DNA of 64,000 bases from Thalassospira sp. ER-Se-21-Dark (GTDB lineage Bacteria; Pseudomonadota; Alphaproteobacteria; Rhodospirillales; Thalassospiraceae). The position numbers and the translations under genes are program-made. Positions 37,419-46,924 of this stretch are shown piece after piece. The stretch's first letter is position 1; each line of letters starts with the position of its first letter. The DNA is taken from assembly GCF_017922435.1 (NCBI RefSeq), contig NZ_VDEZ01000002.1, positions 496,001 through 560,000 of the forward strand. The letters are read 5' to 3'. Under the pieces are notes generated by a model, which saw only the letters and a list, made by a program, of their open reading frames with translations, did not search any database and was not told the origin of the DNA.

Positions 37419-37440
37419 TCCATCATCGCACCAAACGAAA

Positions 37441-37473
37441 AAAGGGCAGCCTTATTGGGCTGCCCTTTGTTTT
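37441..37473. terminator. Bidirectional rho-independent terminator
   Basis: Perfect 11-bp stem AAAGGGCAGCC / GGCTGCCCTTT with T and A tracts on either side. Ends both the glycan/ABC operon (plus) and the convergent methyltransferase gene (minus). Confidence 0.88.
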
Positions 37474-37487
37474 TGGGTGTCTATTTC

Positions 37488-38345
37488 CTAGCGCTTGCGC
37501 AGCCACAGACTTGTTTCATGCGCGCCTTCGGGAAGGTGTATGCCGTTGGCTATGGATTGGTCGACCTCATCGCGCATGCGGGTCGTTGCATATGCGCTTG
37601 ACCACATGATTTCAAACCCGCCGCCAGCCAGAAGCGCTGCGACCCCTTGTTGTTCATTATAGCCGCGCCATTGCCAGATTTCCGGATAGTCATCGGGCAG
37701 GGTGATATCGTGGATATGAATGATCGCCCCGCTCGGCAGGGTCGGGATGACCGATGAAAAAAGCATGTCAACATCTGTGCCGGGCATCAGGATGTGGCTT
37801 GAATCGATCGACAGGAAATCTGCACCTGTCAGTGTTTTGAAAACCGATGGGTCGGCTTTTTGCACGATGGTGCGTTCGACGGTGATCGGAAGCTTTGCGA
37901 TATCAGCGCGTGGCGCCGGATCAATCGCATGAAAAGCCGTATCCAGTTCGCCGTCCTTGATCGCCCGGTAATAAAACCGTGTCGAATGACCCGACCCGAT
38001 TTCAATGATCCGGTCCGGGCGAAATTCCCGGGTAAAGACATAGGCCATCATGCCATCAAGGCGCGGGAACCAGCTTTGTTGCCAGCGTGGCTCCGGCGGG
38101 GTGGCATTGCCGAAGCTGGCAAACGCCTCCTGATAATTGGCGGCCTTGGTCAGCCACGCCTTCATGGTGGGGGCGGCTGTGTCCATCATGGTTTCGATTG
38201 CCGGGTAGGTCGGGCGACCAACAGCCTTTGCCGTCTCGCTAGCATAGCGGTAAGGAATGAAATAGCCGGCAGGCTCAGCGCCAATCAGTGTTTTCAAACC
38301 AAGTTTCAAGCGGCGCATTCTGAGAGAGAACGGCATCGAGGTCAT
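37488..38345 (-). CDS. Class I SAM-dependent methyltransferase
   Basis: 285 residues. The Rossmann core starts at RIIEIGSGHSTRFYYRAI (motif I), followed by FHAIDPAPR (acidic residue of motif II), FLSIDSSHI and IIHIHDITLPDDYPE, a pattern of the Methyltransf_24 group often acting in sugar or capsule biosynthesis. The N-terminal 100 residues are basic and helical without a signal peptide. Lies 59 bases downstream of the MFS gene on the same strand; no terminator between them. Acceptor unknown. Confidence 0.8.
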   Translation of the reverse strand: MTSMPFSLRMRRLKLGLKTLIGAEPAGYFIPYRYASETAKAVGRPTYPAIETMMDTAAPTMKAWLTKAANYQEAFASFGNATPPEPRWQQSWFPRLDGMMAYVFTREFRPDRIIEIGSGHSTRFYYRAIKDGELDTAFHAIDPAPRADIAKLPITVERTIVQKADPSVFKTLTGADFLSIDSSHILMPGTDVDMLFSSVIPTLPSGAIIHIHDITLPDDYPEIWQWRGYNEQQGVAALLAGGGFEIMWSSAYATTRMRDEVDQSIANGIHLPEGAHETSLWLRKR

Positions 38346-38404
38346 ATCAAAGGCCCCTTATGGGTTCAAAATTATTGTCTTTTGGTTCGTGCCGGTAAGT
38401 TTAA

Positions 38405-39619
38405 TCAGTTGCAAAAAGTCTGATCCTCTCCGCGCCAGGTCCGCGTCAGCACAATCGCAAATCCCATCGAAATCGCCGAAAATACCGCCATCAGGTAATA
38501 GACCTGCGATCCGAACTGTTCATACAGCGGGCCGGAAATCCAGATGCTGCTACCAAGGAAAACGCCCATGGACAATGTCGCCATCAGGCTTTGTGCCGAG
38601 GTGGCAAGTTGTTGCGGTATGGCGCGGGCGATAAAACTGACAGCGGCCAAATGTGTGATCCCGAATGTCATGGCATGAAGGGGTTGAACCAAAATAATCA
38701 ACCATAGATTGTCGGTTGTGCCCAGCACAATCCAGCGCAAAATTCCTGATCCCGCACCAATCGCAAACAAGATACCGGGATGGCGACCACGGACAAACCG
38801 CCCGGCGACGGCAAACAGAACAATCTCGGCAATCACACCAATTGACCAGAAAACGCCAATCATCTCATGCGAGTAACCGGCGGATTCCCAATGGACGGAG
38901 GCAAAGGCGTAGTAGGTGCCATGAGCACCCTGGGCAAACCCGATGCAGGCGAGATAGATCAGGAAAACCGGTTTACGCAGCAGATACATCAGCGACGAAC
39001 CGGACCTGAGCGGGCGATCTGTCTGCGGGTCAGGCATACGGGTGGTAATCGCAAAATTCACGATCCCCGCAACAAACAGCATCCAGACGATCCATTCCGT
39101 CGATGTTCCATCCAGAACCCAGCCCGCCCCATAGGACGCCAGAATGAAGGCAAGCGAACCCCACAGCCGCACGCGCCCATAATCAAGTTCACGCGCCTTG
39201 CATTCGTGCACCGTGATGGTCGTGCCAAGCGGCAGGAGCGGCGAGAAGGTAAAGCCGATCACGACCGACAGGGTGGCAAGCCACCAGAAATCGCTCGAGA
39301 TCGGGAAGGCCAGAATGGATAACACATAGATCCCGGCTAGCCACATCATCGGGGTTTTGCGATTGCCGGTGCGATCAGCGCGTTGGGCAATCAACGGATC
39401 GGCAAAGACGCGCACCCAGTTCGGCAGTGAAAGCAGGATGCCAATCTCGGCCGCCGATAATCCCTGGGATTTTAGCCAGACCGGCCAATAGGGTAGAAAA
39501 ACCCCCTGAATCAGAAACAGTCCGGAAAAGAACAAGGCCAGCGTTGCCGCTGTTTTCATGCGATCCGGATCGGTGGCTGGTGACGGTTTCGATGATCGTG
39601 TGGCGTTTGGTGTGTTCAT
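38405..39619 (-). CDS. MFS transporter (HcaT-like, MFS_1-like group)
   Basis: 404 residues with about twelve helices. GLFLIQGVFLPYWPVWLKSQGLS and LIAQRADRTGNRKTPM match the 3-phenylpropionate transporter-like group (PPP family). The ATG at 39619 overlaps the mnmC stop by four bases, which decides the start against a longer frame beginning inside mnmC. Transport substrate unknown; its coupling to tRNA-modification genes is unexplained. Confidence 0.85.
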   Translation of the reverse strand: MNTPNATRSSKPSPATDPDRMKTAATLALFFSGLFLIQGVFLPYWPVWLKSQGLSAAEIGILLSLPNWVRVFADPLIAQRADRTGNRKTPMMWLAGIYVLSILAFPISSDFWWLATLSVVIGFTFSPLLPLGTTITVHECKARELDYGRVRLWGSLAFILASYGAGWVLDGTSTEWIVWMLFVAGIVNFAITTRMPDPQTDRPLRSGSSLMYLLRKPVFLIYLACIGFAQGAHGTYYAFASVHWESAGYSHEMIGVFWSIGVIAEIVLFAVAGRFVRGRHPGILFAIGAGSGILRWIVLGTTDNLWLIILVQPLHAMTFGITHLAAVSFIARAIPQQLATSAQSLMATLSMGVFLGSSIWISGPLYEQFGSQVYYLMAVFSAISMGFAIVLTRTWRGEDQTFCN

Positions 39620-41664
39620 GCGGTGAGTTGCCGACGCTTGAGGCCGCGAATGATGAAACGCGCCGGATGAATGGCATGCATCAGCGCTTTTTCCAGAGGC
39701 AGGGGCATGTCGCAAATCTCACTGGCAAGAATCTCGGCGGCGAGCGGGGCGCCAATCAGTCCGCGGGCCCCAAAACCGGTACAGATATACACGTCTTTGT
39801 GGTAGGGCGCATCGATATATCGCGCGCCTTTTTTGCCCTTGTCGATCTCGCCATATGACGCAAGATAGGCGTCAAAATCCGGCGCAGGACCGATCAGGGG
39901 CAGGTGATCCGCCGTTGTCGTTCGCAAGGATGCCCGGCCTTGCAGCATGTCAGGCAAAAGCTTTGCCGCAACATCGGGCAGGACTTTACCAAGCTGGTTG
40001 ATGTTAAAGGCGTGGTCATCTTCGCGCAGGTCCGTATGCGCATCGTCACGCCCAAAGGTGGCCCCAAATACATGCATGCCATCGCGGGCTGGCGTCACAT
40101 AGCCCTTGTGGCTCAGTACGCACTTAATAGCGGAACCATCGTCAAAGTTTGCCACGATTTCTTCTGGTAAAAAGCTGATCTGACCGCGAACAGGGTTCAG
40201 GTGGTCTCTAAGCCAGCTTGTCTGAGACAGCATCTGCGTTTCATGCGCGCCAGCGATGATAACGGCATCAAACGGCCCATAGGAAAACCCGTTTTCATCG
40301 GTCAGGACTTTGCCTTGTTCAGCATCGCCAATGGCCGTGATGGTTGTTGAAAGCCGCACATCAATGCCATCTGAAAAGGCCCGCACCACCGAAGGCGGAT
40401 TAACCCAGCCGGCGGATGGATAGAAAACACCGCCAGAGGGCAAGGGTAGGCCAAATCGTTCTGAGGCCTGATCACAGTCAAGCGCCTCAACAAGGTCGGG
40501 TTTGTCACCAAGGCGCGCGATCAGGCCATCAAGCCGTTCACGTTTGCGGTCACTGGTGGCAAGATCAATCACGCCGCAGAAATCAGCCTCGACCAATCCC
40601 TGATCGGCGAGTTTTTTGATCTTGCGATGGCTGAAACGATAACCAGCCTCATAAAACCGGCCCATGATGGCATCATCAACGGTCAGATAGGGCTCCAACA
40701 TGCCAATCGGATTGCCCGATGCCGCGCTGGCCAGTTCATCTGCCTTCTCAAAAAGGGTTACGGCAACGCCACGCGCCTTTAAGGCATCCGCGCAGGCCGA
40801 ACCGGCAAGCCCTCCACCGATAACGGCGACAGATTTGGTTTTCTTGGGGCGGGGCAGGTTAAACCAAGGATCATCGGCGATTTCGAAAAGGTCCGACGCA
40901 TCGTCGCTGTCACCAACCGGTGCCGAAAGCGTCGCCGTGATCATGTCGCGTTTATAGCCAAACCCTTTGCGCTTGCTGATTTCAAATCCCGCACTTTCCA
41001 GGCCGTCACGGGCAATGCGTGCGGCAGTAAAAGTCGCAAGGCTTGCACCACGCGGGTTGGACGTGCTGGCAAGTGCAGCAAACAGGTCCGGATGCCACAT
41101 ATCGGGATTGCGCGCGGGCGCAAAGCCATCAAGAAACCAGCAATCAATATTCCCGTCATAGCCAGACCAGCATTCAATCGCATCGCCGATCAAAAGCGTC
41201 AGACTGACATTGCCATCGGCAAGGAAAAACCGGTGCACACCGGGCAACATGGTTTCATGTGGCCAGATTTCGGCAAGCTGGTTGGAATATTGTGATAGTT
41301 CCGGCCAGCTTTGGTGCGAGCGGATCATGTCATCGCGCGACAGCGGGTATTTTTCAACGGAAACGAAATGCAGGCGTTTGGATCGGTTGGGATCAGTGCC
41401 CCAGCATTGCCACGCGGCCAAAAAGTTCAGTCCGGTGCCAAAGCCGGTTTCGCCAATGACAAAGTTTTCGCGGTCCTGCCAGGCAGATGGAAGGTTGTTG
41501 CCCTCAAGAAACACATAGCGCGTTTCAGCAAGCCCATCCTTGGGATTGAAATAGATATCACCAAAATGCGGAGAGAAAGGCACATTGCCATCCTGCCAGG
41601 TTATTTCACCGGCAGGTCTTGGTTCATCACCTTCTGCCAGCCTGGTGACATCGTTTGCCGTCAT
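39616..41664 (-). CDS. mnmC: Bifunctional tRNA mnm5s2U biosynthesis protein MnmC
   Basis: 682-residue two-domain enzyme finishing the mnm5(s2)U34 modification. The N-terminal methyltransferase domain (about 1-240) shows ETGFGTGLNFLAAW and DGFAPARNPDMW; the C-terminal FAD oxidoreductase domain (about 265-660) begins with IGGGLAGSACADALKARG and ends with CTGFGARGLIGAPL. Order and length match the fused E. coli-type enzyme. ATG overlaps the dusA stop by four bases, so the tRNA genes are coupled. Confidence 0.95.
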   Translation of the reverse strand: MTANDVTRLAEGDEPRPAGEITWQDGNVPFSPHFGDIYFNPKDGLAETRYVFLEGNNLPSAWQDRENFVIGETGFGTGLNFLAAWQCWGTDPNRSKRLHFVSVEKYPLSRDDMIRSHQSWPELSQYSNQLAEIWPHETMLPGVHRFFLADGNVSLTLLIGDAIECWSGYDGNIDCWFLDGFAPARNPDMWHPDLFAALASTSNPRGASLATFTAARIARDGLESAGFEISKRKGFGYKRDMITATLSAPVGDSDDASDLFEIADDPWFNLPRPKKTKSVAVIGGGLAGSACADALKARGVAVTLFEKADELASAASGNPIGMLEPYLTVDDAIMGRFYEAGYRFSHRKIKKLADQGLVEADFCGVIDLATSDRKRERLDGLIARLGDKPDLVEALDCDQASERFGLPLPSGGVFYPSAGWVNPPSVVRAFSDGIDVRLSTTITAIGDAEQGKVLTDENGFSYGPFDAVIIAGAHETQMLSQTSWLRDHLNPVRGQISFLPEEIVANFDDGSAIKCVLSHKGYVTPARDGMHVFGATFGRDDAHTDLREDDHAFNINQLGKVLPDVAAKLLPDMLQGRASLRTTTADHLPLIGPAPDFDAYLASYGEIDKGKKGARYIDAPYHKDVYICTGFGARGLIGAPLAAEILASEICDMPLPLEKALMHAIHPARFIIRGLKRRQLTA

Positions 41665-42656
41665 GCAGACAGGACCTCGTCATCCTGTTCGGGGACAAGG
41701 GCCAGGGCTTCGCGCACGACTTCAGTACCTGCACCTTTGCGATGGGCGTTTTCGCTCAGATAACGGCGCCATTGTTTCGCACCGCGCATTTGTTGGAACA
41801 GGCCCAGCATATGGCGGGTAACATGGCCAATGGTGCCGTGTTCTTCTTTCAGGTGTTCTTCGATATAGGGCAGCATGGCGTCAACCACCTGATGGCGGCT
41901 CAGGGGCTTGGCATCATCGCCATAAAAACGCCGGTCGACATCTGCCAGAACATAAGGGTTCTGATAGGCTTCGCGCCCGATCATGACACCGTCGACATGT
42001 TTCAGATGCGCGTCGGTTTCATCAAGCGTCTTGATGCCACCATTGATCAGGATTTCAAGCTCCGGGAATTCCTGTTTGAGCTGATAGACCAATTCGTACT
42101 TTAGCGGCGGAACTTCACGGTTTTCCTTGGGAGATAAGCCCTTGAGCCACGCCTTGCGCGCGTGAACGATAAAGGTTTTACAGCCAGCATCGGCAACCGT
42201 TTCGGTAAAGCGTTTAAGCGACGGGTAGTCTTCCTGATCGTCAATGCCGATGCGGTTCTTGACTGTGACTGGGGCGTTGCTGGCCGAAATCATCGATTTC
42301 ACGCACTTCGCAACGACATCTGGTGTTGCCATCAGGCAGGCACCAAAGGCGCCGTTCTGCACACGATCAGACGGGCAGCCGCAATTCAGATTGATTTCAT
42401 CATAGGCATAGTCATTGGCGATTTCGCAGGCGCGCGCCAGATCATCCGGGTCGCTGCCGCCGAGCTGAAGCGCAACCGGGTGTTCGGCATCGTTATAGCG
42501 CAAATGACGTTCCACGCCGCCGTGAAGAATGGCACCCGTGGTGACCATTTCTGTATAAAGCAACGTATGACGACTGATCTGCCGCAGAAAATAGCGATCA
42601 TGCCGATCCGTCCAATCCATCATCGGGGCGACGGAAATACGCCGATTAACAGTCAT
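41661..42656 (-). CDS. dusA: tRNA-dihydrouridine(20/20a) synthase DusA
   Basis: 331-residue FMN enzyme reducing uridines in the tRNA D loop. SVAPMMDWTDRHDRYFLRQ at the N-terminus is diagnostic of DusA; the active site is NLNCGCPSDRVQ with Cys94, followed by FGACLM, and FMN binding by GGIKTLDE and GVMIGREAYQNP. ATG 42656 has GGTAGG upstream; an in-frame start 38 residues earlier is not supported. First gene of the dusA-mnmC-MFS-methyltransferase unit, divergent from the ArsC-like gene. Confidence 0.95.
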   Translation of the reverse strand: MTVNRRISVAPMMDWTDRHDRYFLRQISRHTLLYTEMVTTGAILHGGVERHLRYNDAEHPVALQLGGSDPDDLARACEIANDYAYDEINLNCGCPSDRVQNGAFGACLMATPDVVAKCVKSMISASNAPVTVKNRIGIDDQEDYPSLKRFTETVADAGCKTFIVHARKAWLKGLSPKENREVPPLKYELVYQLKQEFPELEILINGGIKTLDETDAHLKHVDGVMIGREAYQNPYVLADVDRRFYGDDAKPLSRHQVVDAMLPYIEEHLKEEHGTIGHVTRHMLGLFQQMRGAKQWRRYLSENAHRKGAGTEVVREALALVPEQDDEVLSA

Positions 42657-42799
42657 TTGCCTACCGTTTTTGTCAAAGCCGGGTGAAGAGGGTTGCTGTA
42701 TTCCAAGCGCGGTCTTTATATAGGTTCCGGGATTTAGGGTCAAAACCGATTGCGCGATGCATAGCAGCATCCCGAAGATATTAAAGTACAGGATTTGAT

Positions 42800-43153
42800 A
42801 TGGTTACGATTTACGGCATCAAGAACTGCGAGACTGTCCGCAAAACCCTTAAATGGTTTGAGGCCAAGGGCATTGAAAACAAGCTCCATGATTTCCGTGC
42901 CGACGGTATTGATGCCAAGACCATTAAAGGCTGGCTTGATGAAGTCGGGGGTAAGGTTTTGATCAATAAGCGCGGGCCGAGTTATCGCAATCTGAGTGAC
43001 GACGACAAAGCGATATTGGAGCAGGGCTGTGCCGCCGCATCTGAAGTGCTTGCCGCCAATCCGACCGTGATCAAACGTCCGGTTGTTGATTTCGGATCGA
43101 CCCGGACGGTCGCCTATGATGAGGAACGCTGGTCTGATCTGGCCGGTTTGTAA
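42800..43153 (+). CDS. ArsC/Spx-family reductase (YffB-like)
   Basis: 117 residues of the arsenate reductase-like thioredoxin fold. MVTIYGIKNCETVRKTLKWF with single Cys10, then INKRGPSYRNL and VIKRPVVDF match the YffB/Spx-related subgroup, whose true substrate is unclear; arsenate resistance is not implied because no other ars gene is nearby. AGGA precedes the ATG. The HAD gene follows after ten bases. Confidence 0.87.
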   Translation: MVTIYGIKNCETVRKTLKWFEAKGIENKLHDFRADGIDAKTIKGWLDEVGGKVLINKRGPSYRNLSDDDKAILEQGCAAASEVLAANPTVIKRPVVDFGSTRTVAYDEERWSDLAGL

Positions 43154-43163
43154 GGGGGCGGAA

Positions 43164-43838
43164 ATGTCAAAGCCGGTCGTTCGGGGAGTGATCTTTGATT
43201 GTGATGGTGTTTTGGTTGATACCGAAACGCTGGCGTGTCGTGTGCTGACAGAGCAACTTTGTGATTATGGCTGCGACATGGATATGGCGAAGACCCATGA
43301 TCTTTTCATTGGTGGCACATTGGCGATGGTGCCGCCAAAAATGGAACAGATGTTTGGCATCACACTGCCAGAAGACTGGCTGTCTGAATGCTACGAACGT
43401 ACGTTTACGGCCTTTCGCAACGATCTGACACCGTTCGCACATCTTGATCCGGTGCTTGATCTGCTGGAAGAAAACAACATTCCCATTGCGATTGGCAGCA
43501 ACGGTCCACATGCCAAGATGGATGTGTCGCTCGCCAAGGTTGGCTTGAAGGAGCGCTTTGAAGGCAGGGTTTGCTCGGCACATGATGTCGAAAACCCTAA
43601 GCCGCATCCGGATGTCTTTTTGCTGGCCGCACAGAAAATCGGTGTCGATATCAAGGACTGCATTGTTGTCGATGACAGTCAGAATGGCGTGCGTGCAGGG
43701 GTTGCGTCCGGTGCGACGACCATCGGTCTTGTCGATATTACGCCGGCCAACTACCTTCTTGACGCTGGTGCGCATCATATTGCGACCGACCACCGGGATC
43801 TTTATCGGCTGTTGGCCGATTGGATGTCTGCAGCCTAG
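43164..43838 (+). CDS. HAD family hydrolase (beta-phosphoglucomutase/GPH-like)
   Basis: 224 residues, HAD subfamily IA. Motif 1 FDCDGVLVDTE (Asp12 nucleophile, Asp14), motif 2 IGSNGP, motif 3 Lys in ENPKPHPDVFLLAA, and motif 4 VVDDSQNG are all intact, so it should be an active phosphatase or phosphomutase on a small phosphorylated metabolite. GGGGGCGG upstream of ATG 43164; downstream of the ArsC-like gene with which it forms a two-gene unit. Confidence 0.88.
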   Translation: MSKPVVRGVIFDCDGVLVDTETLACRVLTEQLCDYGCDMDMAKTHDLFIGGTLAMVPPKMEQMFGITLPEDWLSECYERTFTAFRNDLTPFAHLDPVLDLLEENNIPIAIGSNGPHAKMDVSLAKVGLKERFEGRVCSAHDVENPKPHPDVFLLAAQKIGVDIKDCIVVDDSQNGVRAGVASGATTIGLVDITPANYLLDAGAHHIATDHRDLYRLLADWMSAA

Positions 43839-43862
43839 CTGGCGTTCATAGTGTCCATCAAA

Positions 43863-43902
43863 AAAGAACGGGCAGCGCCGTGTTGGGCTGCCCGTTCTTT
43901 TG
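43863..43902. terminator. Bidirectional rho-independent terminator
   Basis: Perfect 15-bp stem AAAAGAACGGGCAGC / GCTGCCCGTTCTTTT with a ten-base loop between the convergent HAD gene and ggt. Confidence 0.9.
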
Positions 43903-43918
43903 TTTTCGCAGGATGTCT

Positions 43919-45724
43919 TTATTCACCAACCACAATGCCTTCGCGGCGGGAATCAGCGCCGCCAATCAAGCCGTTTTTGGTGATCATAATGGCGTGAATG
44001 CCGGAATTGAGATCGCGGATATCGGTCTTAAAGCCCATGCCTTCCAGTGCTGGGGCCAAGTTTTCGGCATCAGTTCCGGCTTCAAGGTCAAAGGTGCCGA
44101 ACCGGTTGACCAGATGGGGCATGTCGATGGCGTCCTTGGGCGACATGTTCCAATCAATCATCCCGATAAGCGATTGGGCGACATACCCAATGATGCGCGA
44201 TCCACCCGGTGAACCAGTGACAATTACCGGCTTGTCGTTTTTCATCACGATGGTGGGCGCCATGGATGAACGCGGGCGTTTGCCCGGTGCCAAGGCGTTG
44301 GCAATCGGCACGCCATCTGAATGGGTCTTGAACGAGAAATCGGTCAGCTCGTTATTGAGCATAAAGCCGTTCACCATCAGGCGTGAACCAAAGCCGTTTT
44401 CAATTGTGGTCGTCATCGAAACCGCATTGCCATAGATATCAACGATCGAGAAATGGCTGGTGCTTGGCAGTTCAATCGCTTCGTCGTCTGCCAATTTCAT
44501 GGCGTGGCTAAAGCTCGGCATACCGGGTTCGACGGTTTCAAGCGCGGTGTCCCGATCAAGCAGTTTGGATCGGTCCGCCAGATAGGTTTTATCAAGCAAT
44601 CCGGTCAATGGCATCGGGACAAAATCAATATCGGCCATGTAGCGCCCACGATCGGCAAATGCCAAACGCGATGCATCGCCGATCAAACGCCAGCTTTGTG
44701 CAGACTCAGGGCCCATCGCGGCGATGTCATAGGGTTCAAGCAGTCCAAGGATCTGTCCAACCGTCAGCGCCCCCGAAGAAGGTGGTCCCATGCCGCACAC
44801 ATCATGATCGCGATACTCGATACAGACGGCCGGGCGTTCCTTGACGTGATACGTGGCGAAATCGGCAAGTGACAGGACGCCGGGGTTCCAACTGGCACCC
44901 TTGACCTTATCGACAATGTCCTGGGCGACCGGACCCTGATAGAAATTCACGGTGCCGTTAGTCGCCAGATCTTGCAGGGTCTTGGCATATTTCGGATTGC
45001 GAAGAACCGTACCGGCAGCAAGTGGTGCGCCATCCTGGTCAAAGAAATAGCTCTTTGCTTCGGGATCGCGTGAAAGTTTTTCCTGATCATCAATGATCAA
45101 GGCAGCAAGACGTGGAGAAACTTCAAAGCCCGCCGTGGCAATATCAATTGCCGGATCGAAAAGGCTATTCCAAGGAAGTTGCCCCCACTTTTCGTGCGCT
45201 GCCTTCATCAGGGCAGGGGTGCCAGGCGTGCCAACCGACCTGCCGCCAACAACCGCATCATAAAACTTAAGCGGTTCACCGTTTTCATCCTGGAATAGCA
45301 TCGGCGTTGCGTTCAGAGGCGCGGTTTCGCGGCCATCAAGCGTGGTCAGTTTTCCTCTCGTTGCATCGAAATAAACCAGAAACGCGCCGCCCCCAATCCC
45401 GGATGATTGTGGCTCAACAAGGCCAAGCATGGTCTGAATGGTTACCATCGCATCAATGGCGTTGCCACCAGATCGCAAGATATTGGCACCTGCCTGGACA
45501 GCCAGTGGGTTGCCAGCACTGATCATCCAGTTGTTTGCATTGGCGGCCTTGCGCATTTCGGACGAGGAACCGGCCGTGCTTGCCTCAGGCGCAATAGCGT
45601 CTGTTGTTTGCTGGGCAACAGCACTTTGGCCAAGGCAGACGTATAAACCCGCGGCAATAAGGGCTGCCAGAAGCCGTGGGCGTGGTTTGATTGTTTCGAA
45701 AGATACAGGAGCGTTAAGGGGCAT
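43919..45724 (-). CDS. ggt: Gamma-glutamyltransferase
   Basis: 601-residue periplasmic Ntn-hydrolase precursor that splits glutathione and other gamma-glutamyl compounds. N-terminal signal peptide (hydrophobic stretch LLAALIAAGLYVCLG, cleavage near AVA-QQ). The precursor is self-cleaved before the catalytic Thr in ELPSTSHFSIVD. Family blocks NPLAVQAGANILRSGGNAIDA, GIGGGAFLV, GGRSVGTPG, PPSSGALTVGQ and GSPGGSRII are present. The ATG at 45724 begins directly before the signal peptide; a frame extending 23 residues further is less likely. Confidence 0.95.
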   Translation of the reverse strand: MPLNAPVSFETIKPRPRLLAALIAAGLYVCLGQSAVAQQTTDAIAPEASTAGSSSEMRKAANANNWMISAGNPLAVQAGANILRSGGNAIDAMVTIQTMLGLVEPQSSGIGGGAFLVYFDATRGKLTTLDGRETAPLNATPMLFQDENGEPLKFYDAVVGGRSVGTPGTPALMKAAHEKWGQLPWNSLFDPAIDIATAGFEVSPRLAALIIDDQEKLSRDPEAKSYFFDQDGAPLAAGTVLRNPKYAKTLQDLATNGTVNFYQGPVAQDIVDKVKGASWNPGVLSLADFATYHVKERPAVCIEYRDHDVCGMGPPSSGALTVGQILGLLEPYDIAAMGPESAQSWRLIGDASRLAFADRGRYMADIDFVPMPLTGLLDKTYLADRSKLLDRDTALETVEPGMPSFSHAMKLADDEAIELPSTSHFSIVDIYGNAVSMTTTIENGFGSRLMVNGFMLNNELTDFSFKTHSDGVPIANALAPGKRPRSSMAPTIVMKNDKPVIVTGSPGGSRIIGYVAQSLIGMIDWNMSPKDAIDMPHLVNRFGTFDLEAGTDAENLAPALEGMGFKTDIRDLNSGIHAIMITKNGLIGGADSRREGIVVGE

Positions 45725-45773
45725 GTTCCAGACCTTTGTTTTGTTTGGCGGGGTATTTCGTTTGTCGGGGCGC

Positions 45774-45810
45774 TCAAAAGCAAACACCCGCATCGTGGCA
45801 GATGCGGGTG
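45774..45810 (-). terminator. Rho-independent terminator of the alpha/beta hydrolase gene
   Basis: Perfect stem CACCCGCATC-N6-GATGCGGGTG (45785-45810), followed on the minus strand by TTTGCTTTT. It lies between the hydrolase and ggt, both minus-strand, so they are separate units. Confidence 0.8.
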
Positions 45811-45842
45811 CAAATGTGCAGTAAAAATCCAGTTTAGGTTGA

Positions 45843-46679
45843 CTAGGCCGCTGTCTTGTTGCCTTTGCTACGCTGTTGACTAACGAGCTTGACCTGCAGC
45901 CATTCCAGTATGGTTTCAGCGACCTTTTCCCAGTTTTTATCGAGCATCATCGCGTGGTGGATGTCGTCAATCAGGGCATAATCCGCGCCATAGCGCTTGG
46001 CTGTGTGGTGGATCAGCTCGCTCTGGATGATTTCATCGTCGCGTGCGCCCATGACCAGCATGGCTGGCGCTTCATCCTTTGTGAGGAAGATCGGGTTGGC
46101 GCCCATCATGTCTGTAATCGCCCGCTGGCTTTCCGTTTCAAGCCGCCCGAAATAGATCATGCCTTCATCTTCGGCGATATCAGGCGACAGCATCGCGCGC
46201 CCCAGACGTTCACGAAGCAGGGTATGGGGGCCAATGGCCTGAAGCCAGAACATATGGAAAAACAGATCGGGCTGGGCCATTGCCATCATCGCATTGCTCG
46301 CAATCAGGCCTTCTGGCGGGACGGCGGCCATAAGGACGGCGGCCTCGGCACTGTGGCGTTCGAGATATTTCTGAATGACATAGCCGCCCATCGAATGACC
46401 GATCAGCACGGGCTTCTTGCCAAGGGTCTCGACAACCTCTTCAAGGTCTTCGACGTAATCGTCAATGGATGCAAGGCTGCGCAGTTCGCGACCGCCACTT
46501 CCGCCATGGCCGCGCAAGGAAAACGCCACGGTCTCAAAGCCGCGATCAGCAAACCAGGTCAGGAAATGTTCGTTCCAGCACCACGCTCCGGTATAGGCGC
46601 CATGTACAAACACCAATGGATGTTTACTTTTGGGTTTGCCTGTCGGGCTGCGACGGAAAATCTCCAATTCGGGACTCAT
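45843..46679 (-). CDS. Alpha/beta hydrolase
   Basis: 278-residue cytosolic alpha/beta hydrolase. Oxyanion region FVHGAYTGAWCW, nucleophile elbow GHSMGG with Ser96, acid residue near GARDDEII, and catalytic His in DDIHHAMM make a full triad. Substrate not predictable (lysophospholipase/esterase-like). GAGGAGG precedes ATG 46679, deciding against the longer open frame. Confidence 0.85.
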   Translation of the reverse strand: MSPELEIFRRSPTGKPKSKHPLVFVHGAYTGAWCWNEHFLTWFADRGFETVAFSLRGHGGSGGRELRSLASIDDYVEDLEEVVETLGKKPVLIGHSMGGYVIQKYLERHSAEAAVLMAAVPPEGLIASNAMMAMAQPDLFFHMFWLQAIGPHTLLRERLGRAMLSPDIAEDEGMIYFGRLETESQRAITDMMGANPIFLTKDEAPAMLVMGARDDEIIQSELIHHTAKRYGADYALIDDIHHAMMLDKNWEKVAETILEWLQVKLVSQQRSKGNKTAA

Positions 46680-46924
46680 GGCGTGCCTCCTCGCGATGCG
46701 GGATCGATGCAAATATATGCCTTGATTAAAAAGAACTCGATTATGTTCGCACATGCAGCATAATCTTGTCCAATCACATGTGGGAGTCCGACTTTAGTTT
46801 GGCAATGATTGTCAGTCTGAAGTTGTTTGCTTATGATTGCGTCCGGGACAGTAAAAGATGTGAGGGAACGCAGGGGATCTGTGCTCCGGACACTAACAAC
46901 ACCGTAGTGAGAAGCTTGGGGGAT

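Noticed and set aside
42800-43153. Arsenic resistance function for the ArsC-like gene
   Set aside because: Sequence fits the YffB/Spx subgroup and no arsR, arsB or acr3 gene is near.
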